A stretch of 64,000 bases of DNA from the NCBI GenBank assembly GCA_964036155.1, contig OZ038422.1:56939201-57003200 (forward strand). Direction: 5' to 3'. The position numbers and the translations under genes are program-made. Numbering within the stretch: the stretch's first letter is position 1; each line of letters opens with the position of its first letter. Source of the stretch: Diploscapter coronatus. Its lineage: Eukaryota; Nematoda; Chromadorea; Rhabditida; Rhabditidae. Of this stretch, positions 33,301 through 44,900 are shown in pieces. The notes under the pieces are model-generated. The model searched no databases, was not told where the DNA came from, and worked only from the letters and a program-made list of their open reading frames with translations.

Positions 33301-35332
33301 TTCTGACAGTAAATTGTAACTATTACATCATGACTCATTGGCAAACGTGGTGTGAATTGTTGACTGCATTGATGTCGAATTGCCCGTGTGTGTGTGGAAT
33401 TGGCCGAATTCCCCAGGTGCGAGTGATTGGCAGCCTTCTCCTCGTCTCCATATGTTGCTCTGTCTCTGCTGTTGCTTGCCTCCTTTGGATGCCTACTTCT
33501 GATCCCATCCTCCATTCTTCTATTCCTGATGCCTGCTGATGCGATCTGACATTCCCTTCTCCTCTCCTTCAATCCCGCATTACTCGCAATTCTACTCCAT
33601 CATATATGACACGTTGTTTGCTATATCAAATTCGAACAGAGATATTTTCGCTCCTACCGTCTTTTTCATCATAGAATTTCTTATCGTATTAGATTGAGGA
33701 AAAAAAACTCTTGCAATATTTCTAATACATTTCAAAGGAATCATCTTACTAGATAATTAGTTGACATGATGAAATTAATATCGGTACGCAATCAAAATCA
33801 TCAAAGTTAGTGCGCTATAGCCATTTATCATTTCGACTTTTTATTTGACTCTATAAGGCGATCTTCACCTATTTGTCAAGCTACTTTACTCAATCCGCTA
33901 TTCTGAAAAACACTATTTATGAGTAATGTTCCTAATCACTTAAGTTTGCAAAATTTCATCTGAATCTGCTCTGCTCTGATTATATTCTATCTGCATTGTG
34001 ATTTTCAACCCGTCTCCAATTTCTCCCATTCTCTGCTGTTTTCCCCCAAAATAGTGATGTAACAGCCCCAGTTCAGCATCCAGCATCCAGCAGCTCTGCA
34101 GCTCTTTCTCAATTCCCCTCTTCTTTTTTCTTCGAGTATTTCTCCTTCTGCTTCACTAGTTTCGTATAAATTGTGTGAAGAATCATAATGTTCCCCCTTG
34201 TTTTGGTTTGGTTTGTTTTCCCTTTCAGTTGTAATATCATCTCATTTTGCTCTCATTTGCATTTCAATTTGCATTTTTTCTGCTCCTCTGCAGACGCTTT
34301 GTCTTCGTCGTATTCATTCAATTGTGCTAGTGTTTTTCATGTTTTGAATCTCGAGGGAGCACCTTTGAGTGTGAAAATGCCCAAAGACATATGCGAGGCG
34401 CAGAAGCACAATGGCATGATGGCGGAGAAGAAGATCTGTTGATTTTACTAGTACTAGATTTTTATCCTTTATCAAAGCTTTTCAATGATAGCAGTTTAAA
34501 AATCGTGTTTGTCCAAATCATGATTCTCAAATATGTCCATTCTATTTTGAAAGAATGAAATGAGATTTTCGTTAACCTCTCTCAATTCAGACATCTTTTC
34601 GATTTGGCTAATTTTTCCTCGGCACTAAAAATTTAGAGATTCATCGAAGCTTCTACAGCAAGTTATAGATTTACTAAATTTATGTCTATTATATAAAATC
34701 CAAATTAGTTGATAGTCGTCAATTCTCATTGCATTCAGCCGATTGCGTCTGTTATTAGGCATCTAACCCCGTTATTTCCCTCGCAACCCATCATTCGGAA
34801 CCTTCAATTTCGGATCCGCTCAGATTCATCAGTTTTCCATTGCATTTTCATCAGTTCTTCCTTCTAAAGAACACCTCCTTTTCATGTTCTCCTCCTTCTT
34901 CTTCTTCAAGCGTTCTTCCCTTTCAATTCAGTGCTCCTTCAGTCGTCTTCCTTTCCCTTCCCTTTCAAGCATCGTTTCACTCTATTCTCTCCCTTCCCCC
35001 TGCTTCCCGAATCTGCGTGCCCCGACAATCTATCATTTTTCTGCATTTCGTGTTTTTTCTGCCAAAAATGGATGTGGGACTTTTTGAACGACGACCGAGA
35101 TTATCTGTTTCAGTTTTGCACAACAAACAAATCGCGTTCTCCAATTTATCATCTAAAAACGTCCAATCTTCTGCCTTTGTGAAAGTTGATCCTCACGAAA
35201 TTTTAGATCTCGAAATTATTCTCTGCTAAACTGAATTGAAGAAAAAATCGGATTTCAGCTATTCCTGATAAATCCGATGTATGGAGATGTGATATCAATT
35301 ACCGAAGGGACGTGTAATTATTGCGTCATCAG
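30389..35332. other. 4.9-kb gene-poor, pyrimidine-rich (+ strand) region
   Basis: No conserved gene is visible. From about 30950 to 35300 the plus strand is C/T-rich, the same polarity as the next gene at 35333, so this may be its promoter, leader or 5' introns. Purine-rich islands interrupt it at 32455-32665 and 34345-34440 and may mark short exons. Open frames such as 33045-33572 (-, 175 codons) and 34840-35229 (+) are low-complexity and show no domain. Confidence 0.45.
34188..34442 (+). CDS. possible small secreted peptide gene (weak)
   Basis: An open frame begins with a hydrophobic stretch (MFPLVLVWFVFPF) and ends with a hydrophilic part (LEGAPLSVKMPKDICEAQK, stop at 34440-34442). A 66-bp phase-1 intron (34228 to the acceptor CTCTGCAG at about 34293) is possible and would leave about 62 aa with three cysteines. 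The 3' part is purine-rich, in contrast to its surroundings, as exons here tend to be. I recognise no family, and no polyadenylation signal was checked. It could be an untranslated exon of the downstream gene. Confidence 0.22.
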   Translation: MFPLVLVWFVFPFSCNIISFCSHLHFNLHFFCSSADALSSSYSFNCASVFHVLNLEGAPLSVKMPKDICEAQKHNGMMAEKKIC

Positions 35333-38300
35333 ATGACTTCCCTATATTCTATTCTATTAAATTTTCTGCCAGTTCTCTACCTCTGCATCGTCTCTGCCCT
35401 CTCTTCATCTGCCCCTTCCATATGCCTCTCCAGGAATTTCCAAGATATCGTTCACGTCTCAAATGTCGATGACTACTTATTCTATGGACTTACACAGGTT
35501 AGTAATTACGATAAATGGAAGTGAAAACACAAGCACAATATTATTTTCAATGTTCTAGTAATGCAATTTTCTTGAGCAACCTTACCAAATTCGCACTTTT
35601 ATCAACGAAGATCAGAGCTTCTCGTATAATTCACCAGTTTACCATGATCACCACATGCAAAGCTCGCCAGGTTTTAAGACCAGATAGTATAGAGAAAAAG
35701 AAAAAAGAACTGGTCAATTTGGAAAATGGTGATCAAGATAAACTAGTGGAAAGTATAGAAATATAGAGGCCCGAGGGTCAGTAACATGCTAAAAATTAAT
35801 ATGAAAATGATCGACATAATAGTTTCGTTGGCTTATTTAATTAAATTTTAGGACTGCCAGATATTCTTTGTTCGCTCTTATCAAATTCCCCTGCTAAAGA
35901 AGTTGCGAGTCAATAACCAGAATCCCTATTGTTATTCTAATTTGGCCCAACTTCATGTCCAGGTAATTTATTTCGGGATTTGAATCGATGAAATATTTTG
36001 CTTCAGTCTCCAACGAGCTTGTTGCTCGTTTTCATGCAAACAGGCAATCGAGTCTGTACTCTCGAAGTTCAAATTCCTAGTCAGCAGATGATATTCGGGG
36101 ATCATATATTCAGGTTAAATAATGTATAATTCAAATGAAAAACAATATAATTTAGCTACTCCTTGTTGGCTTCCCTTCCATATGCATCATGTTCTCACTC
36201 CTCCAGAGATTCTGTCCAATTTCTACCGGATCTATCATATATGGATACTGTTTACAAGGTGATGCATACATTTATTGCTAGAAGCTAAGTTTTGGAACCA
36301 AGCGCATGATGTTTCCATGAAATTTACTGTCACTACTTAAACACATAACACGATGAAATTTTCCGCATAGTGACATAATTCTTTGAAGAACTTTTTAATC
36401 ACCAACTGTTATAAATCTTTCTCATTTTACATATCCTGCGATTTGAAAATTGTTAAATTTACCGATCTAAATATTCTATTTTTTCAGGACGTGATATATT
36501 TCATAGATCCCCGCTCCAAAGACAAGGAATGGACAGTGCACCAATTTAAGCTCTCTCCAGACGGGTTCCTCAAATATCTCACCAAATTGAACATAACCAA
36601 TTATGCTCATTGTAAGCTGAAATTAAGAAGATAAGAATTTCAACACTAGCAATTTTATGTGCAGTAAAATCGACTCCTGCCAGTGAATATATGGTTGCTT
36701 TGGACATTCAAAGGAAGTTTCTCTACAAATACAACAAACAGGACAACTCGCTGCACTACGAATGTTCCTATGATTCACTATTTAGGTAATGAGGAAGCAT
36801 TACGTTTTTATCGTCAATAATTGAACGCTATGTATTGGTTGTCCCAATAATCAAACTCTTTCCTTTTGGCAAAATTCCATGTCGAGTTATAGAGGCCCAA
36901 TATAAAGCTGTGACTATGGGTCATGGTAAACTTGTTCATTCTTATCTAGCTCCGTGAATTTTTAATTTGATACATTTTAATGCAAACCCGGATCACTGTT
37001 AAAAATAGGACAAACCAAAATAATCTTTGAAAATACCCTGTTTTTCAATCAAATTGGTACCCAGAAAAAATCCGTATGGTTTCTTTTGTTTCCATACGAT
37101 AACAACTCTACATCGTTAGGCTAGAGAGCATACGATATGGAGAGAGGTAAACATTTCCCTCGAGGGAGGAACGTCACACGGAGTTTCAGTCTTAGGATTA
37201 TATCACCTTTGGCAGAGCGACTAAAGTGTCTGCTGGTTGCTAACAGACATAAGCATTAGCTCAAGTTTTCAGCCCATTCAATTTTTATCAAAAATACAAG
37301 CTATTCCCTCCTTGAAAACTAGTGTTAGAAGAGAGAGAGAGGAAAAGATACCATACGGATTTTTTCTGGGTACCGACTTGATTGAAATAGAGGGCAATTG
37401 AAACGATAAGCCCATCATCTTTAATTCTTCCTAGTTGAAATTACTATTTCATGGAATTTAATCAGTAAATTAAACTTCTGCATTCAGAAAGGATCATGTG
37501 AAATCTCACCGCTGGAATCTGGCAGATCGACCTCTCGGGCTGCATTTGAATGGGTTCGCTGCTGAGAAGCATACTCTCATTTTCTCAGAAATCGACAGAA
37601 CGGTGAGATTTGCGAATATCAAAATTAATAGCGATACTTTCCCGTATCAGGCATCGCCCCCAGTTAGCAGAATTTATGCCCGAAACAACAAGGACGGCAG
37701 TCAGCAATACACTTGTCTGGGGGAGATTCCATTCAGTTTCGATATTGGAATATTGAAATACTCGAGTCTGGCTGACATGAGCAAAAAGCCGCTTATGTCA
37801 ATAGGTAAACTATAAATATGACATTAATTGCCAGTGATTATAAATTTCAGGAGACAAAAAGCTAACGACGAAGCGTCCACCATCGAAATTAGCACAGCAC
37901 AAAGATAAAGAGAAATCGACAACTTTGGGTTCAACAGCAATGACAACAGAGACAGGGGAAAGGGAGGTTGGAGAGATTACACATACCGAATCGTACAATA
38001 CGGTAATGAATCAGATAGATGCCTATAAAATAGCGAATTTTAGATTCCAAATGCTGAAGCTTCAACCGAGCAAATCGAGATCGAAGATGAATATGACGTG
38101 AGTTCGACTGAAAAGGAGCCAGAGGAAATTGGTCGGATTCTGAAGACTGACAACGATGAAATGATTGAGGAAGAGGAGGCGGAGGAAGCAGAAGAGAAGG
38201 AAGAGACAACTACGATGGTGAATGAAGAGAAGACCATCGAGGGGACACCACATCACAAGGGGAACGTGTCCTCGCTCCACAATGAGAACGAGACAAACAC

Positions 38301-38388
38301 TAAACTAGGGCAGAATCTAAAAGTGTCAATTTCTGCAATCATAATTTACGCCATTATTATTGCACTTAATTTATCAACTATTTGTTAG
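35333..38388 (+). CDS. unrecognised secreted or surface-anchored protein with acidic stalk
   Basis: Nine exons give 514 aa: 35333-35497, 35852-35962, 36007-36113, 36156-36258, 36488-36611, 36665-36785, 37488-37804, 37851-38002 and 38044-38388. It opens with a signal peptide (MTSLYSILLNFLPVLYLCIV). An ectodomain of about 300 residues has few cysteines and many beta-type stretches (DDYLFYGLTQ, CQIFFVRSYQIPLLKKL, EYMVALDIQRKFLYKYN, KHTLIFSEIDRTVRFANI), reminiscent of a beta-propeller. A Thr/Ser/Lys-rich linker and a very acidic segment (EEEEAEEAEEKEE) lead to a hydrophobic end (VSISAIIIYAIIIALNL, then STIC). That end could be a GPI signal or a membrane anchor. AATAAA lies at 38401-38406. ATG follows CATCAG directly, so trans-splicing at that site is conceivable. 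I do not recognise the family. Confidence 0.78.
37033..37397. mobile_element. MITE-like element in an intron of the unrecognised surface-protein gene
   Basis: The arms are about 47 bp. A perfect 23-bp core, GTACCCAGAAAAAATCCG plus TATGG at 37057-37079, is the inverse of the sequence at 37351-37373. Imperfect pairing extends outward (TTTCAATCAA on both sides). Total length is about 365 bp, with no coding capacity. It sits wholly in the 702-bp intron 36786-37487, far longer than this gene's other introns. Confidence 0.8.
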
Positions 38389-38946
38389 ATTTGTCAGAAG
38401 AATAAATATTACAAAAATCTCATGTATTATGCACGCAATCACAAGAATGAATACACAAATCAATTCCGTTTTTGAGGAAAAATAACGGAAAATATTGGAA
38501 CCTGTACTTAAAAATCGCTGGAATCATAGATAATGGAATTGAAAATGCTGCATGAACGAACGGCGACGTTTGAAATCGAAGCATCGAGGCAGAAAAGGGA
38601 CTAGTCATCTCTTGAAATTGAAATGTTGAAGTGAAATGAGATAATTTAGGAACAAATAAATATGAAAAGTGATTAGTGATAGGCGCATGGAAATTCCAAA
38701 GGCACTAGTGAGGTCATCAGTTATGAAGAAAAGCTAAACGATTTGAAGGAAAATATGCAACTTCTTGCATGAATCAAATTCAATGTAAAGAGTGGCTTTG
38801 TTAAAATAAGAAAGTACTTTTGAATAAAGCCTAAGACGCCATTGTAGTTGAGGCAAAACTGAATATTACAAGTAATAGTTCACAAATGAATCGTAAAATA
38901 ATAATAAAATACTCGCTTCTGAATTTCAAAGTAAATCTCTTTACAA
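38389..38946. other. spacer between convergent 3' ends
   Basis: It holds the 3' end of the surface-protein gene (AATAAA at 38401) and the 3' untranslated region of the DOCK gene on the other strand. No gene is seen. Confidence 0.6.
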
Positions 38947-41900
38947 TCAGACATCAGTCGGAGGCCTAGGGGGAAGCGGGGGAGGAACGTATGAAGACAG
39001 GGAACTGGTTGATGGCTTGCGGATACGAATTCCTAAAAAAAATAAATGGTTTTCTAAGTTCCCAAATAGAACTACTGCAGCTCACCATCCAATGAACTGT
39101 TAGCTTGCTTTCGGATTTTCATTGCGATCGATGACAGAGAAATGGCGGAATCTCGCCCCAGAGAGGCTGAAGGCGAGATGGGAGGGGCTGAGAGATTATG
39201 ATCGGTTGATAGACGGGAAACGCTCGGACTGAAAATATGATTCTCAATAAGCCCAAGTGAATTTAGTATCCCTTACATTTTCTCGACAGTCAAAGGCGTG
39301 GTGCTGCCTCGCTTGGATGAAGGAGCAGTCAGCATCTGCATCGCATTGAAGGCACGGGCTTTCAGAGTGCTTGAAGATCTGGAAAAATATTGGTATTTTG
39401 TATTGATGAGCAAAAAGTTCTGATTTATTTGTTCTGATTATATATGCGCGAAGTTGGACTTCACTTCGAATTAAAGGATTTTCAAGTAAATACTTACCCG
39501 GTGGCAGATTCCCCTTCAGCGTGTCTCCTCTCCTTGTCTTCGTTCGAATGAACAGACAATCGGATCGAAGTTCCTGGTGGCAAAATGGAAGTCTGCGAGA
39601 TGTTCATTGAAAATTTTCAGATAATCCATTTCTTACCGTCTTTCCATATCCCTCTTCGATGTACCTCTTATGCTCTTCATAAGCATCCACCAAACTGCCG
39701 TGAATCAATTTGTCTGACTCATCCACACAGTGCTTTGAATGAATGTAAATGCAGTACTCAAGAATTTCAACCTAGAAATATTTTGGTTATTTCAGTTCTC
39801 ATCTTGGCTAAGAATGGATATTTGGAAAATGCATGACATATTGACATAGAGCAAATTTGAAATAAGGTGGGAAATATAGGAAATCGTTCATTTTATCACA
39901 TGTCAATATGCATACATGCGCATGCCATTCGTTTCCAATTTATTGAAAATACCTACCTGTTCGACAATAAGCGCACTCAACTCCATCACCAGAGCCTTCT
40001 CATGTGCCTCACAAATATTCGCGCATTCGTCGGTGAAATAGACCTGTAAAAACATTTTCCTTCAAATTCAATTCTAGTTTTCAATAAACCTCGTAGTTCT
40101 TGATTCCTCCCATAACAGCAGCCCTGACGACCCCCATGATCGCTCCGGACAGTTTCTTGAGAGAAATGGAAGTGTTATGCTCGATGGACTTTCCCATCTC
40201 CCTCAATTCCTTGTTCTTTCGCTGCATTTGCTCGACTGAGTGCTGCAGAGGGCTGATCAGAATGGGTTCAGATATGTTCGAGATCTAAATGAAAGAAATA
40301 GTTGTAGGTTGAGAAAAATATTTTTAAAAAATATCAACTTTCGGTTTATACATAGATAAAAATTAAAGTTCACGAAATTCATGAGTGCTGCATAATCTAA
40401 AGATTATTCTTCGGTTTCAATTCTATTCTTTCGCGAGTGTTATTTCATATAGAAGTTTATAGGCAATGTTTTTGATAAAATGTAATTTACTTCGCTACAT
40501 CTGAGTTCGCAAGGCAGACTCTCGAAAGTGCTCAGTTTCCTTCTGATAATCCACATCCTGAGGCCTTCATTTGATTCGTCGATTCGAGTCCATTTCGTGT
40601 TTCTTCTCTCCTCAATTCGGCTGTATTCGAAATGACGAATCTGAAAATGATCATTGTTTATAGTTGCAAGACAATTCCTATTGAATGTTGTTATTCACAA
40701 CAAACAGACATAAAATGCTCACATTATAATGCCGATAGTATCCTTTGATTGCAGGATTCGCATCGTAGCTGTCTTCGAAAGGACATGGCTCGCCCATTGG
40801 ATCCAGGTTGAAGATCTGAAGGTTATATAATTTTACGCTTCAAGGTAAAATATAAAACCATGCCTGTATATGTTTTCCCTCTGAATTTGTCAAATGAGAG
40901 CAATCATCCATCGATTTGATGTGCACTGCATTGCCAAAGGCCTGGAAAATCGTTATTACTAAATACGAAAAATGAAAATGTTCAAGTTAGTAATTGAAGA
41001 AAAATGTAAAAGGGCATCATGTGTTGACGGTTTGTTACGTTTTTCCATGCAAAAAGTTCAATCAAAAAGAAATAGGTTCTATGCTACGATATATTTCAGG
41101 GAAAATCCAAACCTCTCCAATTCTCTGCACGAAATCGACATGTCTTTCGAGTCGATTGCTTCTGAACACAAATCTGTGTCCGTCCAGATACGAAGGGAAT
41201 CCTTTGCCATAAAACGCAACGAAATAGTAGTAGCAATGGGCACGCTCTTCTTTGTCTATCTTTCTGTACAAGGAAGAGATTCTTTCCTGAAATACTCAAA
41301 AGTTTTCTCGAGAAGTTGGTAAGGAGTTGTACCGTGAGATTCGATAGTTTGACATAATCGATGATGATCTCTTCATAAACGACAGAAAGCTGCCTGAAAT
41401 GGCGTATTCATTACTTGATACTCTCCCTAAAACTCATACTTGAGGATTCGAATCGCGTCTTCCCACAAATCTCCCTTATCGAACAGATTTGCGGCCTCCA
41501 ACAGCAGATTCTCTTTCAGCTGCCTCTCCGTTGCACAATGTCTGTTCAAGCCGCGACGAATCAGATAATCAGGCAGTTTGTCGTCAGACCACTCAATTAT
41601 TAGGACGTTATTAAATAGTAATTTGAAGAATAGATAACTCGAAAAGAGCAACAAAAATGAAATAAGAAAGAAATGTTGATTAGAGAAGAAGAGTTGGTGC
41701 ACAATGGCAACCTGGAAATGGCGTAATGATAAAATGCATTTTTGGATTTGACAGAACTACAAAATGATGAGACGCAATAGAAATTGATAGGAGTTTTGTG
41801 GGAAAAATAATTTCATCATTTTTCTACATTAGGACAATTCCAGAAAAGCATTTTCATTACGATATTCCATCATAATGTAATTTTCAAGCTACCGTGCCCC

Positions 41901-44900
41901 AATATGAGGTGTGAAATTTTTCAAATTGACAACTTGAACATTTTTTTGAGAATTGATTCTTTCAAAAACCAAAAAATTCGAAAATACTCACAGTAAGCAT
42001 AGTGGTGTGCCTGAGCAGAGTCTTTGCAGCTTCCAATTCGTTTGAGTGCAGAATGTGCAGATCGTACAGCTTGTAGACATAGCTCACGTACAGCTCGTGA
42101 TGTCCGAACTCCTCGTAGTATCTCTGCAATTCAGCCATCAGTTCAACTCATTACTGTTCGTGCAAACCAGCAGTTGAATTGTCCTGCTCATGACATTCTC
42201 GATGCTGTCGTTCTGCTCTCTGATCTGTCTGTACTCGAACAGATGACTCAGCAGTCTGTCCACTCGATCAATCAGCTCCTCCCCTCCCTCTTCCCACAGC
42301 TCCTTCGCTGGACTGAAAATTCAAATAATCGGTATCAAAGATCAGAGGAGTGAGGTTCCAAGATTTTCAAGATAAAAATTTCATATATAACCTGTATATA
42401 TAATTTAAATTCAAATTTCTAAATGGGAAACAACAATGCAACATTTCATAAATCCTCTTTCAGCCCTTCCAATCCGATAAAAAATAACAAGAAAGGAAAA
42501 GAACTTACAGGCATAGTGATTTGAATACCTTGACGAAATTGGCTTGGAACGTGGGAGTGCCTTGTCCCTGCTCGATGTACAGATCCAGTTTTGTGATGAG
42601 TTCGGTGGCAAACTAAAAGAACATGTTTGAAAATTCGTCATTTCGTTGGAATTACACAACTTTAAACTCAGCAATCTCCAATGTAAAGCCTTTTTTTATA
42701 AACTGATCCTCATGACTATAGAAGCTCGAACCTGATCGAAAGTCCTTTCAGAATTGGAAGAGACTTCAGTCTGCAGCATGTCGAAGAAGACGGGAATCGT
42801 TGCCAGCTGACTTTCGTTGTCTTCCAGCAGAGCCACTTTCAGGAAAGGACCAACCAGCTCTGGGATGTAATTTAGCTTCTCGATTGCTGAAAATATTCAG
42901 AAATTCGATAGAGAATGATAATTTCCCACGTGAAAGCCTGAACCACATGCTTCTGAAGTCGTGCGTGGCAGCCTTGATGAGCTTCCTCTCCGTGTCCGTC
43001 GCCATGAACTCGTCCACATCCCTCAGCTGTTCCACAAACATTATGCAGGTCTGCATGAATTCCTTCCAAATCTGAAAACTGTTCAGTAAATCGAGAGAAA
43101 ATGCAATGGAACTCTTACATCAGGTGAGAAGTTTTCCTTGGAGAAGTAATTCTGGATAGCTGACATCACAAATCGAAGAGCCTTGTGTATCGTTCTGAAA
43201 TTCCGAGTTAAAAATGCGCAATCGATTTCGATAAAGGTATCAGATGGTTATGAAATTTAAGAAATAATCATTTTTTACTCCAAGTTTACTAGCTGTTACC
43301 ACCCTATCAAATTACATTCCTTTCAGAACGCTCAGATTCACCCACTTGTTCTGTGTGATGATCATCTGTCTCCAGGTGGAAGAGAAGGGTGGTCTGGCGA
43401 GCATCTGCCTGCACATCTGGAGCATTTCTGCAAGGAAGTCCCTTCTGTCCAGCTCTGTCCTCTTCTCGTCCACGGAGGCACTGAACATCGCTGCTGACAT
43501 CTTGTCGAGCAGGGCCAGAATCACAGAGAAGAATCGGCCGCGAACTTCGTCTGACTGAAAAACTGAAATAAATTTAAGAAGGGAAAAATTCGCACATTTT
43601 CATGCTGGGTGACAATGACCATAGCTTGAACGAGGGGTCTGTACAGCTCTGTGATAATCGCATTCAACTCTTCGTCAGAACCAGACTCCTCTCGGAATTC
43701 ATCGTCAACTGGCTCCAACGGGAACAATGCTTCGACCAGAACACCGATGATTACTGAAATTAGTAGCATAGACTACGTTATGGAAAACGGCAAATTGAAA
43801 AATGCACTATTAGAATGTAAGTCTAACGTGTGTCATAATGATTCTACTATCATGAATTCTTATTCCAAGAATTTCTCTTCATTTCTTTTAACTGTTCAGC
43901 CTGATCATCTGAGCAAGTTAATCACCCAGTTCCTTTTGTAAAGGCCTAAGATAAAATGACTAAACCGTCCTCTATAAACTCCGATATTGTTAGCAATATT
44001 GGAGTGAACTGATCAATCATCACCTTATTTCATCTAATAAATATTTGTGCATAAAGCTCTAACCTAAACCATTATTCAAAATAGCTTAGAAAAGTTAGAA
44101 ATACATTCTCGTTTTCTTTCTTTTAGAAAAAATGTTCATTCCTTATGCACGATTTTTGATAGTAAGTAAAAATTACAAAGCTGGTCTAAAAATCTCACAA
44201 ACCCAAATAATACTTTCAAATTTCTATATTTACATTTCTTCAATCCATCAAAATCATCCAGAAGGAAGAAAATGATGAAATTTAGTGACTTACCTGCACA
44301 ATCAGTTGCACACTCCATAAAAGTACTTGTTTGAGCAAAGGAATCAGGATCCAGGTGATCTTGCATAATTTGGATGCAGGCTGGCAGAAGAACGGCACGA
44401 CATTTCGGGTTCTGAATAGAATCGAATACACTATGGAAATAATAAGATCTCATTTGTAACTGAGATGGGGAGTATGGCTTGGCTTGAAAGAACATGAGCC
44501 CATTACTATCTCATTTTCCTCATTATTCTTTCATTAGTAAGGAAGATATTGTAGCCTACTTTGAAATAACAAGAAAACCTACAGCAAACAGTTCTGTTCC
44601 AATGAGTTGACTAATGAATGACAGCCTCTCGCGAGCGACGATGTTCTCTCCGAAATTGCCCAGAACATCAAGGATAAAATTGCTGAAAGAAAGAAAATCA
44701 AGTGAATAATAAACGAAACGAGTTGATCTAACCACAATCTGTCGACATCGAGACTGTGGCTCTTGTAGATAGGGTCGATGATGGTCGGCAGATGTCTGAG
44801 GGCCGTGTTCTGCACGTTCATTCGCTCTCTCGACTCGGACATGAGGGAGACAAAGGAACGAAGAACACTTCCCAGTTGGGCTGAGAACAGGGCAGTGAAG

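Noticed and set aside
33045..33572. 175-codon minus-strand open frame
   Set aside because: Low-complexity C/T-biased region, no signal peptide, domain or splice support. The length is explained by base composition.
42024..42353. 109-codon plus-strand open frame inside the DOCK gene
   Set aside because: Antisense shadow of DOCK exons that match the family on the other strand.
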